DNA from: an uncultured Lachnospiraceae bacterium
GTDB lineage: Bacteria > Bacillota_A > Clostridia > Lachnospirales > Lachnospiraceae
Direction: 5' to 3'
Assembly: GCA_900553635.1 (NCBI GenBank)
Contig: USDU01000119.1
Span: 1-7,858 of the forward strand
DNA length: 7,858 nucleotides
Shown: positions 5,699 through 7,858 of the stretch, piece by piece
Position numbering within the stretch: the stretch's first letter is position 1
How the letters are laid out: every line of letters starts with the position of its first letter
Notes under the pieces: generated by a model
The model's database searches: none
What the model saw: only the letters and a program-made list of their open reading frames with translations
What the model was told of the DNA's origin: nothing
Made by a program: the position numbers and the translations under genes

Positions 5699-6837
5699 TT
5701 CAGATACAGAGCGACGCGGCTTCGATAGTGGAAGGAAAACTGCATAGGGGAAATGAGCCGAAGCAATTCGTCTATCTGCATGGCGGCGATATCCGCGGCG
5801 CAGCGGAAAAAAGTGGACGAAACGAAGCGGAATTTCTGGATTTTTCCGCCAATATCAATCCCTTAGGCATGCCGCCCGGCGTCCGTGAGGCTATCATCGA
5901 AAGCCTGGACAGATCCCTGAACTATCCGGATCCCTTTTGCCGGAGACTGGGGGCGGCGTTGTCCGAAAAGCTCGGCCAGCCGGAAGACTACATTCTCTGC
6001 GGCAATGGTGGTGCAGACCTTATATACCGACTGGTATACGCCACCCGGCCAAAGCGGGCGCTGGTAACCGCTCCGGCCTTTGCGGAGTATGAGGAAGCCC
6101 TGAACCAGGCCGGGACGGGGATAGATTTCTTTCCGCTGGGGAAAACTCTGGAAATCACAGAAGCTTATGTGGATAGCTTATCCGCGGAGCATGATATGGT
6201 ATTCCTCTGCAATCCGAACAATCCCACGGGTATCCTGACGCCGCGCAGTGTCGTAAAAAAGCTGCTGGATAAGGCGAAAGCCCTGGACGTGCGGGTGTGT
6301 CTGGATGAGTGCTTTCTGGACTTTATTAAAAATGAGGAGGGCTATTCAGCGGCGGGCTGGCTTGCGGAATATCCGAATCTGATCATTTTAAAATCCTTTA
6401 CAAAAATGTACGCTATCCCCGGTCTGCGGCTGGGCTATGTGCTGTCGGCGGATGCGGATCTGCTGAATCGGATGCGTCTGGCGGGCCAGCCCTGGTCCGT
6501 ATCGGAACCGGCCCAGGCCGCCGGAATCGCGGCTCTGAGGGCGGAAGGCTTTCGGAAACAGACGATCGATCTGGTGGATCGGGAGCGGGCGTTTTTAAAG
6601 AAAAAACTGGAAGAACTGGGACTGTGTGTGTGCGACGGTCATGCCAATTACCTGTGTTTTCAGGCGGCAGGCGATGAGAAGCTGGCGGATCGAATGCAGG
6701 CGGAAGGAATTCTGATCCGGCGCTGCGCCAACTATCACGGGCTGGGCGCGGATTTTTACCGGACGGCGGTGCGGGGACACAGAGAGAATGAAAGGCTGCT
6801 TGAAACTCTGGAGAAAGTTTTGCAAAAAGGAACCTGA
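5695..6837 (+). CDS. cobD: L-threonine-O-3-phosphate decarboxylase (CobD, aminotransferase fold)
   Basis: CobD is a PLP enzyme that decarboxylates threonine phosphate to (R)-1-amino-2-propanol phosphate, the linker between the corrin ring and the lower-ligand nucleotide. The 380 residues contain HGGD (29-32), the FSANINPLG substrate-site segment (50-58), CGNGGADLIY (102-111), NPNNPTG (173-179), LDECFLDF (203-210) for pyridine-nitrogen contact, the PLP lysine in SFTKMYAIPGLRLGY (K237), and YRTAVR (355-360) with the carboxylate-binding arginine. This motif set resembles histidinol-phosphate aminotransferase, but the HGGD/ANINPLG start and the corrin-operon context favour CobD. The start is TTG at 5695, overlapping the TGA of the fusion gene by three bases and supported by AAAGGGA at 5681-5687. 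It gives about 28 residues before HGGD, longer than many CobD proteins. The next in-frame candidate, GTG at 5728, has no ribosome binding site. Confidence 0.92.
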   Translation: MIQIQSDAASIVEGKLHRGNEPKQFVYLHGGDIRGAAEKSGRNEAEFLDFSANINPLGMPPGVREAIIESLDRSLNYPDPFCRRLGAALSEKLGQPEDYILCGNGGADLIYRLVYATRPKRALVTAPAFAEYEEALNQAGTGIDFFPLGKTLEITEAYVDSLSAEHDMVFLCNPNNPTGILTPRSVVKKLLDKAKALDVRVCLDECFLDFIKNEEGYSAAGWLAEYPNLIILKSFTKMYAIPGLRLGYVLSADADLLNRMRLAGQPWSVSEPAQAAGIAALRAEGFRKQTIDLVDRERAFLKKKLEELGLCVCDGHANYLCFQAAGDEKLADRMQAEGILIRRCANYHGLGADFYRTAVRGHRENERLLETLEKVLQKGT

Positions 6838-6870
6838 TTCATAAAATTTACGATCAAGAAACGGAATAAG

Positions 6871-6879
6871 TTTGGTGAT
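6871..6879 (+). promoter_or_regulatory. Degenerate ribosome binding site of cobQ
   Basis: TTTGGTGAT matches the 3' part of the full GGAGGTGAT consensus and sits 3 bases before the ATG at 6883, the spacing expected for that part of the site. It is a weak site compared with those of the neighbouring genes. Confidence 0.4.
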
Positions 6880-6882
6880 AAC

Positions 6883-7858
6883 ATGAGCGAAAAGAAAAAA
6901 GCAAAAGCAATCATGGTACAGGGAACCATGTCCAACGCGGGTAAAAGCTTCCTGGTGGCCGGACTCTGCCGGGTATTTAAGCAGGACGGCTATAAGGTGG
7001 CTCCCTTCAAATCCCAGAACATGGCCCTGAATTCCTACATCACAAAGGACGGCCTGGAGATTGGCCGGGCCCAGGCCATGCAGGCGGAGGCCGCGGATAT
7101 TGAGCCCACTGTGGAAATGAACCCGATTCTCCTAAAGCCCACCAGCAATGTAGGCAGCCAGGTCATCGTAAACGGCGAGGTCCTGGGCAATATGAAGGCC
7201 ATGGATTATTACGCCAATAAGCGGAAGCTTATTCCGGAGATTCAGAAGGCCTTCGACAAGCTTTCCGAGGAGTTCGACATTATCGTCATCGAGGGCGCGG
7301 GCAGCCCGGCGGAAATCAATCTGAAGGACAACGATATCGTGAATATGGGAATGGCAAAAATTGCCAACGCTCCCGTACTGCTGGCCGGCGACATCGACCG
7401 GGGCGGCGTCTTCGCAGCTCTCTACGGCACGGTAAAGCTGCTGGACGAGGACGAGCAGCAGAGGATCAAGGGCCTGGTCATCAACAAATTCCGCGGCGAC
7501 GTGGAAATTCTGCGTCCCGGTCTCTCTATGATTGAGGAACGCACCGGGATTCCGGTGGTGGGCGTGGTGCCCTTGAAGCCTCTGGATATCGACGACGAGG
7601 ACAGCCTGTCCGAGCGTCTGAATCATAAGGAGAAAAAGGGCGGCATCGATCTGGCAGTCATAAAACTTCCACATATTTCCAATTTCACAGACTTCAATGT
7701 ATTTGAGGGCATGGACGGCGTGTCGCTGCGCTACGTGCGGGATGTGAGCGAGCTTGGGAAACCGGATCTCATTTTCCTGCCGGGAACGAAGAACACCATG
7801 GACGATTTGGTCTGGATGCGGGAGTCCGGCATGGAGACGGCGGTGCTTCGCTGCTCCG
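6883..7858 (+). CDS. cobQ: Cobyric acid synthase, N-terminal part (cut by the window edge)
   Basis: CobQ/CbiP uses ATP and glutamine to amidate the b, d, e and g carboxylates of adenosylcobyrinic acid a,c-diamide. The frame is open from the ATG at 6883 to the edge, giving 325 of about 500 residues. The N-terminal dethiobiotin-synthetase-like domain shows the P-loop [12 protein letters not shown] (11-22), [11 protein letters not shown] (42-51), the [10 protein letters not shown] helix (61-70), NPILLKP (80-86), [14 protein letters not shown] (134-147) and [11 protein letters not shown] (168-178), all typical of CobQ as opposed to CobB/CbiA. NKFRGD (201-206) and [10 protein letters not shown] (262-271) are further family hallmarks. 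The glutaminase domain begins near residue 257, with [12 protein letters not shown] at 298-309. The window stops shortly before the expected catalytic cysteine, so intactness cannot be judged. The gene follows cobD after 45 bases that show no terminator, so it is probably in the same operon. Confidence 0.95.
   Translation, partial: MSEKKKAKAIMVQGTMSNAGKSFLVAGLCRVFKQDGYKVAPFKSQNMALNSYITKDGLEIGRAQAMQAEAADIEPTVEMNPILLKPTSNVGSQVIVNGEVLGNMKAMDYYANKRKLIPEIQKAFDKLSEEFDIIVIEGAGSPAEINLKDNDIVNMGMAKIANAPVLLAGDIDRGGVFAALYGTVKLLDEDEQQRIKGLVINKFRGDVEILRPGLSMIEERTGIPVVGVVPLKPLDIDDEDSLSERLNHKEKKGGIDLAVIKLPHISNFTDFNVFEGMDGVSLRYVRDVSELGKPDLIFLPGTKNTMDDLVWMRESGMETAVLRCS

Noticed and set aside
6838..6882. Terminator or promoter between cobD and cobQ
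   Set aside because: The 45 bases are AT-rich but show no stable hairpin with a T run, and no convincing promoter pair.
7132..7674. Antisense ORF (180 codons) opposite cobQ
   Set aside because: The opposite strand has uninterrupted CobQ motifs over the same span; the antisense product resembles no family.

Overview
The window is a stretch of bacterial chromosome from a B12-synthesising anaerobe. It most resembles a Clostridia/Lachnospiraceae-type Firmicute. The reasons are the gene order (cobM-hemA-cobJ-hemC/cobA/hemD-cobD-cobQ on one strand), purine-rich AGGAG-type ribosome binding sites, moderate-to-high GC with a clostridial protein flavour, and a hemC-cobA-hemD fusion. The organism assignment is inference from protein character only.

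Layout, all on the + strand. Bases 1-138 are the tail of a TraX-like membrane protein gene. Bases 168-455 are a short ORF that reads as a chimera: its first ~54 residues are the N-terminus of a TatD-family metal-dependent hydrolase, and its last ~42 residues are the C-terminus of a CbiL/CobI-type (cobalt-)precorrin-2 C20-methyltransferase. From 460 to the right edge there is a tightly packed tetrapyrrole/cobalamin operon: cobM/cbiF (460-1215), hemA (1215-2417), cobJ/cbiH (2483-3217), a trifunctional hemC-cobA-hemD fusion (3284-5698), cobD (5695-6837, TTG start) and the first 325 codons of cobQ/cbiP (6883 to the edge). Genes overlap by 1-4 bases or are separated by at most ~66 bases. No terminator and no B12 riboswitch is visible. 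No gap longer than 300 bases lacks a gene.

How the genes work together: HemA commits glutamyl-tRNA to 5-aminolevulinate synthesis. The fusion protein takes porphobilinogen through hydroxymethylbilane and uroporphyrinogen III to precorrin-2. CobJ and CobM then methylate C17 (with ring contraction) and C11 of the corrin ring. CobD makes the aminopropanol-phosphate arm from threonine phosphate. CobQ amidates cobyrinic acid a,c-diamide to cobyric acid. HemL, HemB, precorrin-2 dehydrogenase, cobaltochelatase, an intact C20-methyltransferase, CbiG/D/C/E/T/J and CbiA are not in the window.

Most of the window is a recognisable cobalamin operon rather than a new system. The point that most deserves attention is the in-frame tatD::cbiL junction near 318-330, which is either a real deletion that removed most of cbiL and the operon's leader, or an assembly chimera. 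Second are the three-enzyme fusion and a HemA with an atypical nucleotide-binding loop.
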